A stretch of DNA of 64,000 bases from Ascoidea asiatica (lineage: Eukaryota; Ascomycota; Saccharomycetes; Ascoideales; Ascoideaceae): contig BCKQ01000019.1 in the NCBI GenBank assembly GCA_001600695.1, forward strand, positions 213,138 through 277,137, given 5' to 3'. The position numbers were made by a program, and so were the translations under genes. A model generated the notes under the pieces. It did no database searches. It had not been told where the DNA came from and saw nothing but the letters and a program-made list of their open reading frames with translations. Of this stretch, positions 20,759-31,139 are shown piece after piece; position 1 is the stretch's first letter, and the number at the start of each line of letters is the position of its first letter.

Positions 20759-22252
20759 ATGGAGAGTGTATTATCAAGAGACTTGAGTTCTTTAGAAAAC
20801 TATTACAGAGTGAGAAATGAAAAGAAATTATATACAAATTTCACTATCACTGGAATTTATAATATTAAAATTACATATAAAATATTATTCAAAGTGATAA
20901 AAGAATTGATTAATCAATTTACTGTTTTTACATTAAATGTATTTAAAGAGAATAGTAAATATGTTTTGAAACCAGTTAATTTTATTAAATTCAATACTAT
21001 TATTAAATTTGTTAATCTTATAAACAATAAGAATAATGAAATTATTGTTGATTATATTCAAGAGAATATTCAAAATTATAAATTTGAGTATAATAAAATT
21101 GATGAACCTTTATGGAAATTGGTAATTATTAATAATAATTCAATTATATTTTATTGTGATCATATTTTATTTGATGGATGTTCAGGAATGAATTTTCATA
21201 AAGTATTTTTAAAGATTTTAAATGAAATTGTTAATAATGAAAGTGAAGAAAGTAAAACAGATAATGAAGAGATTGAAGAGATTGAAGAGATTGAAGATAC
21301 TAAAGAAGATGAAAAAGTATTTAATTTGGTTAAAGATAAAGAGATTTTAAATAAAATTACTCCAGCTATATGTGAATATATTAATTTCAAACCATCTCTA
21401 AGTTATATTTCAATGTGTATTATAAATGAATTCATTCCAATATCAATAATTGAAAAATTGAATAAAATATATAATAAAATTTTTTCAGGTAATAATTCTT
21501 TTGAAATTAATAAAAAATTAATTGGAAATTTATATTTAAATAATAAAATAATTAATATTCCTGGAGATTTAAATAATAATTATAAATTAATTAATATAAA
21601 TCAAGAAATTTCAATAAAACTTTTGAAATTAATTAAAAAAAGACAAATAAAATTAACTTCATTCTTAATTTATATTTTCTCAAAATCTTTATCAATTATT
21701 ACTCTTTTTAATGATATTTTATTTTCAGTTCCTATAAATATAAGAAAAATGATTATGAAAGAAGATAATAATGATATAAATGATGAATTTATGTTAGCTA
21801 TTTCAACAATAAATTTACAATTACCTTCATTATATGAAAATGAAATTATTGGAATAGATTGGAAATTTATAAAATCATTTAATGATCATTTACAAGATAA
21901 ACTTAGTAATAAAAATCATATTCAATATATTGGAATGTTAGATTATATTAATCTTGAAGATTTTTTCAATCATAGAATTAAAAGTTCAAGAAAGACATTA
22001 TTTGAAATTTCTAATCTTGGAATCTTGAAATTGAATTCATCAAATGAAGATAAAGCTATAAAACTTGTTGATTTGATATTCACTCAACCTATTGGTTGTG
22101 TGAGTGATGATTATTTTTGTTTGAATGTAATAAGTACTGAGATTGGAGGTATAAATATTGTGATTACTTCATTTAGAGAATATGAAAAAGAAATGGAAAA
22201 GGTTTATCAAATCTTCAATTCCCTCTTGGATGTTTGTTATAACCTAGAGTAA
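20759..22252 (+). CDS. Alcohol O-acetyltransferase (Atf family)
   Basis: Member of the fungal AATase family, which makes acetate esters from acetyl-CoA and alcohols; Atf1/Atf2 in S. cerevisiae also acetylate sterols. Family N-terminus 'RDLSSLENYYRVRNEKKLYT' (residues 7-26). Catalytic HxxxD motif 'CDHILFDGCSG' with H135 and D139. 'VPINIRKMI' and the closing 'FTQPIGCVSDDYFCLNVIST' fit the second half of the fold. 497 codons, near the 525 of Atf1. A Glu-rich insert lies at about residues 160-180. No trans-membrane segment is evident. The exact substrate is unknown. Start ATG follows the run 'AATAATAATAATGG'. Confidence 0.88.
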   Translation: MESVLSRDLSSLENYYRVRNEKKLYTNFTITGIYNIKITYKILFKVIKELINQFTVFTLNVFKENSKYVLKPVNFIKFNTIIKFVNLINNKNNEIIVDYIQENIQNYKFEYNKIDEPLWKLVIINNNSIIFYCDHILFDGCSGMNFHKVFLKILNEIVNNESEESKTDNEEIEEIEEIEDTKEDEKVFNLVKDKEILNKITPAICEYINFKPSLSYISMCIINEFIPISIIEKLNKIYNKIFSGNNSFEINKKLIGNLYLNNKIINIPGDLNNNYKLININQEISIKLLKLIKKRQIKLTSFLIYIFSKSLSIITLFNDILFSVPINIRKMIMKEDNNDINDEFMLAISTINLQLPSLYENEIIGIDWKFIKSFNDHLQDKLSNKNHIQYIGMLDYINLEDFFNHRIKSSRKTLFEISNLGILKLNSSNEDKAIKLVDLIFTQPIGCVSDDYFCLNVISTEIGGINIVITSFREYEKEMEKVYQIFNSLLDVCYNLE

Positions 22253-22925
22253 TAATCTAATATCAATCACTTACAATCATTCATGTTTCTTCTGTTTCTT
22301 CTCTTACTTCTCTTACTTCTGTTACTTTTGTTTCTTCTGTTACTTTTGTTACTTCTGTTTATATTACTCTGTAAATTAAGTTTGTGGTTCGTCCTGGACA
22401 CTGTCCTAAAGCAGGTCCTATATATTTGTTGCACCTAGCCTAAATATTTGTCCTAATTGATGTCCTATATTTTACTATTTTACACACTAGATAATATCCA
22501 ATCACGTGGCTTTTTTATGGTGTTACCCGCCTCAGATTCACTTTTTTGAATTTTTGAATTTTGATTTTTGAATTGTTTTTTAAAGCTATTTTAGAAACTG
22601 AATTAAAAAAAGTGCAATTTCCTTTAAATTTACACCTTTTTTTTAACTTATTCTTGACTTTTAAAGCTTCTATTTAACAATTATATCTTATAAGAAATTG
22701 ATTAATATTCACTTGGTTAATGATTAGAACAATAACAAGTCTCTTAGGAATATATGGAACTTTAATGATCTTAATTAACTAATCTGCTCAACAGCCGCCA
22801 ATAAATCAAACATAAATCAAACATAAATCAATCATCAATCAAATAATCTCACAAATCACTTAAATTGTCAATTAAAATTAATATACAGTATAACTTATGT
22901 CTTAATTTAAAATTAAAACAAAATA
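22253..22925. promoter_or_regulatory. NMD2 upstream region with repeated TGTCCTA
   Basis: CT-rich repeats (CTTCTGTTACTTTTGTT) at 22285-22365. A cluster follows: TGTCCTAA (22402), GGTCCTATA (22414), TGTCCTAA (22449), TGTCCTAT (22461), and then CACGTG (22503-22508). Three copies of 'AAATCAA(A/T)CAT' lie at 22804-22840. No ORF. Confidence 0.5.
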
Positions 22926-25900
22926 ATGTCAACTTTAATCTCATATAATGATAAATCTGATTCAAATGATATAACTAATAATATCAATGATAATGAAGAT
23001 ATAGATTTAATTATTTATCCAATAATTGATCAAAATCATTTAAATGAATTAATTTCAAATTCAACTTTAAATCAAAGAAAATTACAATTATTGAAATCAA
23101 ATGTTTTAATTTATGAAAATTTTGTAAAGTTTAATGCTTCTAATAATAATAATAACAATAATAATAATAATATTCCTGATAGTATCAATAATAATAATGA
23201 TAACAATAATAATATATCTCCAAGTTTGAATTCAAATCCGGCAAATTTTAAATTATCCAAGAATTTAGATTCTTCATTAAAGAAAAATCTTTCATTTATT
23301 AAAAAATTTAAAAATTCAGTCCCAATTCAATCAATTAATTCTTCTCAATCAATAAACTCAAATTCAAGTTTAAATTCAAATTCAAATACATCTCAAAGCT
23401 TGAGTTCAAATTCAAATTCAAATTCAATTTCAAATTCAATTTCAAATTCAAATTCAAATACAAATACAAGTTTAAATTTAATAACAAATATAAATTCAAT
23501 ATTAAATGATATTTCAAATTTAAATTTATTTAAATATTTATCTGAATTTATACCTTTATTATATTATAATATAATTTATAAAATTAAAATTATTGAAATT
23601 AATAACCTTTTAGAAATTTTATCTTTTTTAAATTTTAGATTCAATTTACATTTTCAAAAAATTATCTTTAATTTATTCTTAAATGATCTTTTAACACCAA
23701 TTTCAAATCCAATTAATTATAATCAAAATAATACTCAAAATATTGATGATAATAATTATATTATAGATAAAGAAATTTTATTAAAATCAAATTTAAAAAG
23801 AAGTTTATTAAGAATTTTTATTGAATGTTATTTGATTGGTTTATTTAATGATATTAATATATTTTCAAAGGATATAATAAATTCAAATAATTTAATTAAA
23901 AAATTTATACAAAAATATAATTTAGATAATAAAGATAAAGATAAAGATAAAGATAAAGATAAAGATAAAGAAAAGAGTGAAAATAATTTATTAATTTCTT
24001 TATTAAAAGAAAATTTATCTTCTCAAAATGATTTATATAATGGTATAAATATAAATATAGTTTCAATGTTCATAAAAAGATTTTATTATCTTTTTCCTCT
24101 TAATAATATTATAAAAAAATCAATTCAAGATGAAAATAAAATTGAAAATGAAATTATTCAATTACAATTACCTTTTAAAAATGATTTATTCATTATTTTA
24201 CCATTCTTAAATAATAATTTTCAATTAAATTTATTAAATTTATTCAAAATTTATTTTAAAAAATTATCTGAATTTACAAAAAAATTAAATTATAAATCAA
24301 TTAAACAAGAATTAAAATTTAAAGAAATTTCAATAAAAACTGGAAAATTAAAAGATGAATATAAATTAAAATTAGATAATTTAATAATTTTTTATAATAA
24401 ATTTAAAAATTTAATTGAAAATTTTCAAAAATTTTTATTTTTTAAAATTCCAAATTTAAATAAACTTTCAGATTTAAATAAATTCAAATTATTAAAAGAA
24501 TTTGAAACTTTATCAAATTTATCTTCAAATATTAATATTAATTCAATAAAAAATAAAAATGATTTAAATAATGATATTAATTCAAATTCTTTAAATAATG
24601 GTTCAAAATTATCAATTTGGTCAAGTAATGATGAAAAAAGCTTTTATGAAGATTTGCCTGATTTAAAATTAAAAATCTCTGAAGAGATTTTAAATCAAGA
24701 TTTAAATAAACAACAACAATCATCAATCACCACTAATAATATTACTAATAATAGTAAAATTAAATCAATGGGTGAAAAAATGACTGAATTTTTAAATAGT
24801 TTACAATCTGTTTCTAATAAAACTGAAATTGATAATTGTGCTTATACCTATTGGTTAGAAAATTTAAATAATAAAGCATCATATCAAAGATTATATAAAT
24901 TCTTAATTGATAATACTGAATTAAGAAATACTAAATTTTATTCAAGATTTTTAAAAATTAATGAACTTTATTTAAAAAAATTAATTGATGAAATTATAAA
25001 TTATTTAGATTTAAAATTTAAATCTCAAATATTTTATGATAATAACTATGTTGATTTTAAAACTATAAGTTTTTATTGTGAATTAATAAAATTTAATTTA
25101 ATTCCTTCTCATTTAATTTTTAATAAAATTATTTCATTAATTTCAAATTTAACATATTCTGGAAATATTGAAATGTTAGAAATTTTCTTAGATAATTGTG
25201 GAAGATTTTTAATTTATAATGAAAATTTAGAATATCAAAAATTAATGGAACAAATGATTAATTCTTTAATCAAAATAAAAAATGAAAATAAATTATTAAC
25301 TAAGGATGATAAGTTAGCTATTGATAACTTCTTATTAGTTCTAAAACCACAAGATTTAAAAAAAATTAACTCAATGGAAGATAAATTAAATGAAATCAAA
25401 AATCCTCAAGTTTTATTCATGAAAAGGTTAATTAGAAAAGAATTATCAACTTCAAATTATTATACTATTTTTATTATATTAAGAAAATTAGATTGGGAAA
25501 ATCAAAAAATTCAACCTTATCCTCAACCAGATCCCCTTTTAAAACCTCAACTAAAAGAAAATGAAGAATCTGATATTAATCATAATGAAGGTGAAACTAG
25601 CATAGAAGCAACTCCACTTCTAGATGTTCATTCGAAATCTATCTATGAGAAAATTTCCAATGATGATACATCTGTATCGGATGAGTTGAAAAAAAATAAA
25701 GAAACTGAAACTAAAGAAAATGTTCCTATTATCTATAATGACTCTATTCAAGGGCTTAAAAAATTATTTGATGAACCAGAAGAAATTAATTATGAAAATA
25801 TAATTCCATTAGTTAAAATTTTAAAACTTTTAAGTAAATCTCATAACGTCAAGTACCAAGACTTTGTTATTGAGGTTGTTGATACTTTGCTTGAAAATAT

Positions 25901-27068
25901 TCAATTTGCTTTAGAAAATAATGATTATAGGAAAAATAGAAAAAGATTAGCACATATCAAATATTTAGGAGAAATGTTTAATCATAAATTAGTTGGTTTC
26001 CCATTATGTTTAGATATTTGTTATAGAATTTTATATTTTGGTTATATTGGTTTGAAACCAGGTTCAATAAATGAATTTGATCCAAGAGGAAATTATTTTA
26101 GAATTCATTTGATAACTAGTTTTTTTTTAACTATATCTCATACACTTAATTTTTCAATTAAGAAATCTGGTGGTAAAGTGAAAAATAAAAAAAGAAAAAC
26201 AAAAATTTCTTCTACAAAACTTAATAAGTTTTTAATTTATTTTAATTATTATATTTATTCAAAAGAGTTACCATTACCAATTGAACTTGAATTCAAACTT
26301 CATAATATGTTTAAAGAAGTTAAAAAAGATTTTGAATACAAAGATAATTTAAAAGATGCATTTGAAATGTTAAAGAAACTTCAAAATGAAGAGAATGCTG
26401 CAATTGCAGCTTCAGCTATTTCATCTGTGAATGAATCAAATATTAATTCTAAAATCACTAAAAGTGTTTCATCATCAATAGTTGATGGTGATGGTCGAGA
26501 TAACTCTGAAAATGATTCTGATGGAGATGATGATGATGAAGATTCAGACGACGATGAAGATGATGATGATGATGATGATAATAATTCAGAAGATGATTCG
26601 GAAGATGATTCTAATGATGATGAAGATGATGAAGAAGATTCAATTGTCAAGAAAAATGGAGAAGAATTAGATGTTCATAAAAGAAATGATGATAAAGAAT
26701 TGAATGAAATAAATGAAGAAGATCGAAAAATTGAAAATGAATTTGAAAAAGAATATCGTAAAATTTTTCATGATAGTATTGAAGCTAGTAAAACTGAAAA
26801 AAGGTCAAGATTTAATGCACCAATTCCATCAAGATCAATTATTGAAAGTTCATCAATTGATTGTTCTATAGATAATATTAATAAAAAACTGACAAATGGT
26901 AAGATTCCATTTGCTTTAGCTATGAAATCCAATAGAGGAAAAATTGTTGTTAGAAAAGTTGAACTTTCTAAAGATGATAAATTAGTTTTAGATAGATTAC
27001 AAGAAGTTGAAAAACATAAAGATGAACGTGAGAAGATTAAAAATATTGTTTTGAATAATATAGATTAA
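22926..27068 (+). CDS. NMD2: Nonsense-mediated decay factor Nmd2/Upf2
   Basis: Cytoplasmic bridge between Upf1 and Upf3 in nonsense-mediated mRNA decay. An Asn/Ser-rich N-terminus leads into alpha-helical MIF4G-type repeats. The second is clear around residues 638-830: 'YTYWLENLNNKASYQRLYKF', 'FNLIPSHLIFNKIISLISNL' and 'NIEMLEIFLDNCGRFL'. The third is at about 957-1160 ('YQDFVIEVVDTLLENIQFAL', 'AHIKYLGEMFNHKLVGFPL'). A strongly acidic Asp/Glu/Ser tract follows at about 1200-1240, as in Upf2 proteins. The C-terminal Upf1-binding part includes 'PFALAMKSNRGKIVVRKVEL'. 1380 residues versus 1089 in S. cerevisiae, lengthened by low-complexity inserts. No 5' intron is required. Confidence 0.93.
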   Translation: MSTLISYNDKSDSNDITNNINDNEDIDLIIYPIIDQNHLNELISNSTLNQRKLQLLKSNVLIYENFVKFNASNNNNNNNNNNIPDSINNNNDNNNNISPSLNSNPANFKLSKNLDSSLKKNLSFIKKFKNSVPIQSINSSQSINSNSSLNSNSNTSQSLSSNSNSNSISNSISNSNSNTNTSLNLITNINSILNDISNLNLFKYLSEFIPLLYYNIIYKIKIIEINNLLEILSFLNFRFNLHFQKIIFNLFLNDLLTPISNPINYNQNNTQNIDDNNYIIDKEILLKSNLKRSLLRIFIECYLIGLFNDINIFSKDIINSNNLIKKFIQKYNLDNKDKDKDKDKDKDKEKSENNLLISLLKENLSSQNDLYNGININIVSMFIKRFYYLFPLNNIIKKSIQDENKIENEIIQLQLPFKNDLFIILPFLNNNFQLNLLNLFKIYFKKLSEFTKKLNYKSIKQELKFKEISIKTGKLKDEYKLKLDNLIIFYNKFKNLIENFQKFLFFKIPNLNKLSDLNKFKLLKEFETLSNLSSNININSIKNKNDLNNDINSNSLNNGSKLSIWSSNDEKSFYEDLPDLKLKISEEILNQDLNKQQQSSITTNNITNNSKIKSMGEKMTEFLNSLQSVSNKTEIDNCAYTYWLENLNNKASYQRLYKFLIDNTELRNTKFYSRFLKINELYLKKLIDEIINYLDLKFKSQIFYDNNYVDFKTISFYCELIKFNLIPSHLIFNKIISLISNLTYSGNIEMLEIFLDNCGRFLIYNENLEYQKLMEQMINSLIKIKNENKLLTKDDKLAIDNFLLVLKPQDLKKINSMEDKLNEIKNPQVLFMKRLIRKELSTSNYYTIFIILRKLDWENQKIQPYPQPDPLLKPQLKENEESDINHNEGETSIEATPLLDVHSKSIYEKISNDDTSVSDELKKNKETETKENVPIIYNDSIQGLKKLFDEPEEINYENIIPLVKILKLLSKSHNVKYQDFVIEVVDTLLENIQFALENNDYRKNRKRLAHIKYLGEMFNHKLVGFPLCLDICYRILYFGYIGLKPGSINEFDPRGNYFRIHLITSFFLTISHTLNFSIKKSGGKVKNKKRKTKISSTKLNKFLIYFNYYIYSKELPLPIELEFKLHNMFKEVKKDFEYKDNLKDAFEMLKKLQNEENAAIAASAISSVNESNINSKITKSVSSSIVDGDGRDNSENDSDGDDDDEDSDDDEDDDDDDDNNSEDDSEDDSNDDEDDEEDSIVKKNGEELDVHKRNDDKELNEINEEDRKIENEFEKEYRKIFHDSIEASKTEKRSRFNAPIPSRSIIESSSIDCSIDNINKKLTNGKIPFALAMKSNRGKIVVRKVELSKDDKLVLDRLQEVEKHKDEREKIKNIVLNNID

Positions 27069-27607
27069 TGGATATAATGTGAACTAAATTTATGTAACTT
27101 AGCTGATTTAATTTATGAGTATTATTTGAGATAATGTTGAAACTTAATAGAGAAAAACTTTTTAAGTCTTAGTTTCAATTGCAATTTCTGATTAGGCTTT
27201 AAGGCTTTTAGTTAAGATTTAAGAAATTGTTTTAAAATTGCTAGAATCTTCAAGACTGAATTGAATTATATTGATGATTAATTTAGTTAATTAAAGATAG
27301 GATTAATGAATCTTAAAGGATCTATATATTTGCAATTGGAAATAATTTGTATGAGCTTTTAATAATTATAAATAAATTTATATATAAATGGTAAATGAAA
27401 ATTAGAGTAAAAAATTGGAATGAAATGACTAGTTAAAAATAATAGATTTTAGTAAATAAGGTATATATACTAAAGAACTATATATGAAAGGGTATGAGTA
27501 ATAAAGATTAGATAAGATTAGATAAGATTAGATTAGATTAAATTAGCAGTAGAAAATTTTGTTTATAAAAATAATAAATGAATTATTAATTAATATAGGA
27601 GATTAAA
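27069..27607. other. Intergenic region between convergent genes
   Basis: AT-rich DNA between NMD2 and RNA1 3' ends; a short GATTAGATAA repeat occurs at about 27507-27540. No gene seen. Confidence 0.55.
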
Positions 27608-28879
27608 TTAAACATTTAATTGATCTAATTTATTGGTTAATTCATCAGTTTCAAATTCTTCTTCAAATAGTTTTTCTAATTCAAGAATATCAATACCATC
27701 ATCTTCATCATCTTCATCATCATCATCATCATTATCATCATTATCATCTTCAGCATCATCATCATCTTCAGCATCACTTTCAGGTTCTTCTAAATCTTCT
27801 AAATCATCTAAAGAACCATTTCTTTTTGATAAAATTTCAATAATTTCATCAATTTCAATTTTATTTTTATTTTCATTATCAAGAATATTACCATTAATTT
27901 CTAAGAATTTTAAATTTTTATTTAATTTTAAATAATTAATTAAAATTGGTAAAACAGATTGATTAAATTCAGCAAATTGTAATTTTAAATGAGTTAAATT
28001 AATTAAATTAAATTTAATTAAATTTTCAATTAAATTTAAAGTACCTTTATTTGATAAAAGACAATCATTTAAATTTAAAATTTTTAAATTTTTTGACCAA
28101 TTTTTTAAATTTTTTGATAAAATTTTACTTGATTTAATTGTTAAAGTATTATCTTGTAAATTTAAATTTGATAAATTTAATAAATTTGATAAACCAAAAT
28201 TAATTAAATTTGAAATACCATTTGGTCTTATACCATTTTGATATAATTTTATAGTTTTTAAATTTTTATTTTCTTTAAAAGCAATTGCAAAAGATTTCAT
28301 TGAATTATTTTCTAATCTATTTCTACCACAAATAAAAGTTAATAAAGGTAATTTATTTAATTTTTTTTTATTTTTTGATAATTTATATAAAGATTTTGCA
28401 ATTAATGAACCTGCAATTGGACCCATACCATTATTTGATAAAATTAAATGTTGTAAAGAGATTGCATTTGAAATATAAATTTCTATTGGTTTTATAGTTT
28501 GTAAACCAAAAGCATTATCAGATAAATTTAAAATTTTTAAATTTTTAAAAATTAATAAAGTTTTAAATAAATAATTTAAAGAAATTGGAATTTCAGTATT
28601 TAATCTACCTGTGAATAAATCACTAAAATTTATTTCAATTATTGAATTTTTTTGAAAATCATTTAAATTTTTTAAAATTATATTATAAAATTCTTTTGAA
28701 GCTTCAATACCAATTGTATTACCACTAAAATCAATTTTTTTTAAAAATTTAATTTTAATTAAATCATTTAAATATGGTTTAATATCATTTGCAGTATCAA
28801 ATTTTAAAGCTTTACCTGCAATTGAATAAGTTTCTTCTGGTTTAATATCTGGAATAAATTCAGCATCTAAAGTGGCCAT
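27608..28879 (-). CDS. RNA1: Ran GTPase-activating protein Rna1
   Basis: Activates GTP hydrolysis by Gsp1/Ran in the cytoplasm, which drives directional nuclear transport. Begins 'MATLDAEFIPDIKPEETYSI' and continues with leucine-rich repeats including 'LKKIDFSGNTIGIEASKEF', 'LKILNLSDNAFGLQT', 'LQHLILSNNGMGPIAGSLIA', 'FICGRNRLENNSM' and 'LNLQDNTLT'. The Arg-finger-like 'GRNRLEN' context is typical of RanGAP. The acidic tail, rich in Asp/Glu (about residues 355-400), is a hallmark of Rna1. 423 residues versus 407 in S. cerevisiae. A divergent neighbour begins 397 bp upstream across a GC-rich promoter. Confidence 0.96.
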   Translation of the reverse strand: MATLDAEFIPDIKPEETYSIAGKALKFDTANDIKPYLNDLIKIKFLKKIDFSGNTIGIEASKEFYNIILKNLNDFQKNSIIEINFSDLFTGRLNTEIPISLNYLFKTLLIFKNLKILNLSDNAFGLQTIKPIEIYISNAISLQHLILSNNGMGPIAGSLIAKSLYKLSKNKKKLNKLPLLTFICGRNRLENNSMKSFAIAFKENKNLKTIKLYQNGIRPNGISNLINFGLSNLLNLSNLNLQDNTLTIKSSKILSKNLKNWSKNLKILNLNDCLLSNKGTLNLIENLIKFNLINLTHLKLQFAEFNQSVLPILINYLKLNKNLKFLEINGNILDNENKNKIEIDEIIEILSKRNGSLDDLEDLEEPESDAEDDDDAEDDNDDNDDDDDEDDEDDGIDILELEKLFEEEFETDELTNKLDQLNV

Positions 28880-29275
28880 TTTAATTACTTCTTACTTCTT
28901 ACTTCTTACTTCTTAATTCTTCAATTACTTGATTATTTCATTATTTCTTTATTTCATTGTTTCATTGTTTATTTCTTTTGGAAAGTTCTGAGAAAAGTTG
29001 AAAAATGCCAGAATTTGAAAAGAAAAAGAATTTTTAGGTCTTTCCGCGGCGGATCTGGCCGTGGCGCGGATTACGTCAGCACGCGGATATTTTTATTAAT
29101 TTTTTAAAATTCATCAACAAAAGAAATAAATGAGAAATAAATAAAGAATGTAATGGAAATAATGAAGAAGAAGAAGAAGAAGAAGAAGAAGAAGAAGATG
29201 ATGAATTGAAGTGAGGGAAGGAAGTGAAGGAAGTGAAGGATTGAAGAAAGGAAGAAAGGAGAATATTATTAGATA
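28880..29275. promoter_or_regulatory. Divergent RNA1 / mitochondrial-protein promoter with 17-bp spaced GCGGAT
   Basis: A GC-rich block (29041-29088) in AT-rich DNA holds GCGGAT at 29049, 29066 and 29083, exactly 17 bp apart, with a CRE-like TTACGTCA at 29071-29078 between copies 2 and 3. (ACTTCTT)n lies near RNA1 and (GAA)n at 29165-29200. A bidirectional promoter is the natural reading. Confidence 0.6.
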
Positions 29276-30721
29276 ATGAGCTACTTTTGTTCAAGGGGAA
29301 TACTTCTTGGAAGAAGTTTTATAAGTAATTTAAATCCAATAAGAATAACATGTTTAAATTATAAAATGAATAATTTTAATAAAAAAATTTCAATAAATTT
29401 ATTAATTAATAAAAGATTTAAAAGTAATTTATCAAATAATAAAAGTAAAGAAGAAAAAGAAATAAGTAAAGAAATTAAGAATGAATTATTTTTACAAAAT
29501 GAAATAATTTTAAATGAAATTAAAGAACATATACCTGGAGAAAATAAAAAAAATGATTTAAATTCAATTTTTGAAAGATTACCAAAATTTCCAATAAATT
29601 TTAAAAATGAAAATATTTCAAAATTATTACCAAAACCAGGAGTACCAATTTCAAGTTCAAAAATGTCATTAAATAAAATGTATTTAAAATTAATTAAAAG
29701 TAAAAAAATTGAATTAATTTATGAAAGTGAAAATCATAAATTATATTTTATTATTTTAGGTAGTTTAATAATTATATTTTCAATATATTCATTAACATTT
29801 TTAGATTGGGGTATAAATTTATCATATAAAATTTTTAAAAATAATGAAAATAAATTAAATAATTTTGAAAATTTTTTTCAATTTTTTTTAAGAATTTTTT
29901 TAACTTTTAGTTTATTTCTTATACCAAGTTCAATAGTTTTTTTAAGTTTAATATTACCAAATAAATTAATTAGAAAAATTTATTATATACCAAAAGAAAG
30001 TAATAAATTTAAAAAAGAATTTATAAAATTTAGTGTACATCCAATTTTACCAGGAAGACCAACACCAATAATTACATTACCATTAAAAGATTTAGAAAGA
30101 AGATTTAAATCAAGAATTTTTACAGGAAATGGATTTTATGGTACTATAGATAAAAGTTATTTCTTTTTTTGTCTTAATGATAAAAGTAATTTAAATAAAT
30201 TTTTTAAAATACCATATATAATTGATAGAAATGGATTTTTTTGGGGAGATGGTAGAATTTTTGATATATTATTTGGTAAAGAAAGTGTTAAAGAAGCAGA
30301 AAATGCAATTTCTTGGGAAGATAGATATTTAGCAATAAATAAAAAAATTCAATTAGATAAAAAAAAATTAAAATTTAAAAATGGTATATTTTGGTCAATA
30401 AAAGAAAAATTTAAATTATTTAAAAATGATATTAATTATATTAATAATAAAATTAAAAAAAATAAATTTTTAGGAAGTTCAATTAAATCTAAGAATAATG
30501 AATTATCTTCAGGTGATAAATGTATGATTATTAAAGAATTAAAAAAAATTGAAATGGATAAAAGTTCAAGTACTTATGATATGATTAAGAACTTGAATAG
30601 TAATAGTAATAGTAATAGTAATAGTAATAGTAATAGTAATAGTAAACTGAAGAGTAATAAGGTGAAGAAGAATAAGTCTAAGAAAAGCAAACCAACAAAC
30701 CAACAAACCAACAAACATTAA
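29276..30721 (+). CDS. Probable mitochondrial inner-membrane protein (Mrx15/TMEM223-like)
   Basis: An Arg/Asn-rich N-terminus ending 'INKRFKSN' (residues 1-51) looks like a mitochondrial presequence. Two hydrophobic helices follow at about 156-176 ('LYFIILGSLIIIFSIYSLTF') and 204-227 ('FLRIFLTFSLFLIPSSIVFL'). After them comes a soluble domain, 'LPGRPTPIITLPLKDLERRF' and 'GNGFYGTIDKSYFFFCL'. Two helices preceded by 'IELIYES' and followed by a beta-rich matrix domain resemble the TMEM223/Mrx15 family, a membrane receptor of the mitochondrial ribosome. I rate that match as tentative. The C-terminus is a Ser-Asn repeat (AGTAAT)n and a Lys-rich tail. 481 residues, longer than Mrx15. Confidence 0.6.
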   Translation: MSYFCSRGILLGRSFISNLNPIRITCLNYKMNNFNKKISINLLINKRFKSNLSNNKSKEEKEISKEIKNELFLQNEIILNEIKEHIPGENKKNDLNSIFERLPKFPINFKNENISKLLPKPGVPISSSKMSLNKMYLKLIKSKKIELIYESENHKLYFIILGSLIIIFSIYSLTFLDWGINLSYKIFKNNENKLNNFENFFQFFLRIFLTFSLFLIPSSIVFLSLILPNKLIRKIYYIPKESNKFKKEFIKFSVHPILPGRPTPIITLPLKDLERRFKSRIFTGNGFYGTIDKSYFFFCLNDKSNLNKFFKIPYIIDRNGFFWGDGRIFDILFGKESVKEAENAISWEDRYLAINKKIQLDKKKLKFKNGIFWSIKEKFKLFKNDINYINNKIKKNKFLGSSIKSKNNELSSGDKCMIIKELKKIEMDKSSSTYDMIKNLNSNSNSNSNSNSNSNSKLKSNKVKKNKSKKSKPTNQQTNKH

Positions 30722-30874
30722 GTAAATAGAAACATTGTAAGATTCTGTAAATAATGCAATAAATACAATAAATAGATATAATAGATATAATAGATATAAT
30801 AAAGAAGTATAACACAGAGATTGTGTGTGTCCTGTAATCAGAATGGATATGTCCCGGAGTGTCCTGTAAACACA

Positions 30875-30925
<51 letters not shown>

Positions 30926-31139
30926 GGTATTCCTTTACTTCTGTCCCTCTTCTCTTTTCTTTTCTCTCCGCGTTTTCATTCCCCCGGCGCTCTCTTCACA
31001 CTCTCACACTCTCACACTCTCACACTCTCACACTGCTCTCACTCTTACCACTCTTACTACTCTTACTACTTCACTCTCTCCCTCTTACTACTTCACTTTT
31101 ATCAGTACTCTCCTTAAATCTGAAATAACTTATTTCAAA
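30722..31139. repeat. Intergenic region with (CCCTGT)n and (CACACTCT)-type repeats
   Basis: (ATAGAT)n at about 30770-30800. A GC-rich hexamer array (CCCTGT)8 at about 30873-30925, then (TCTCACAC)n at about 31000-31040 and ACTCTTACT repeats to 31090. This is the leader of the broken glycosidase gene. No ORF of interest; the frames read through it are low-complexity artefacts. Confidence 0.8.

Noticed and set aside
26381-26670. Poly-Ser and Met/Lys ORFs opposite or within the acidic region of NMD2
   Set aside because: Shadow frames of GAT/GAA repeats; the same holds for poly-Ser frames opposite RNA1 and the LPMO tail.
30873-30925. (CCCTGT)n as a telomere-like repeat
   Set aside because: Internal, short, and flanked by other simple repeats and by genes; a microsatellite is sufficient.
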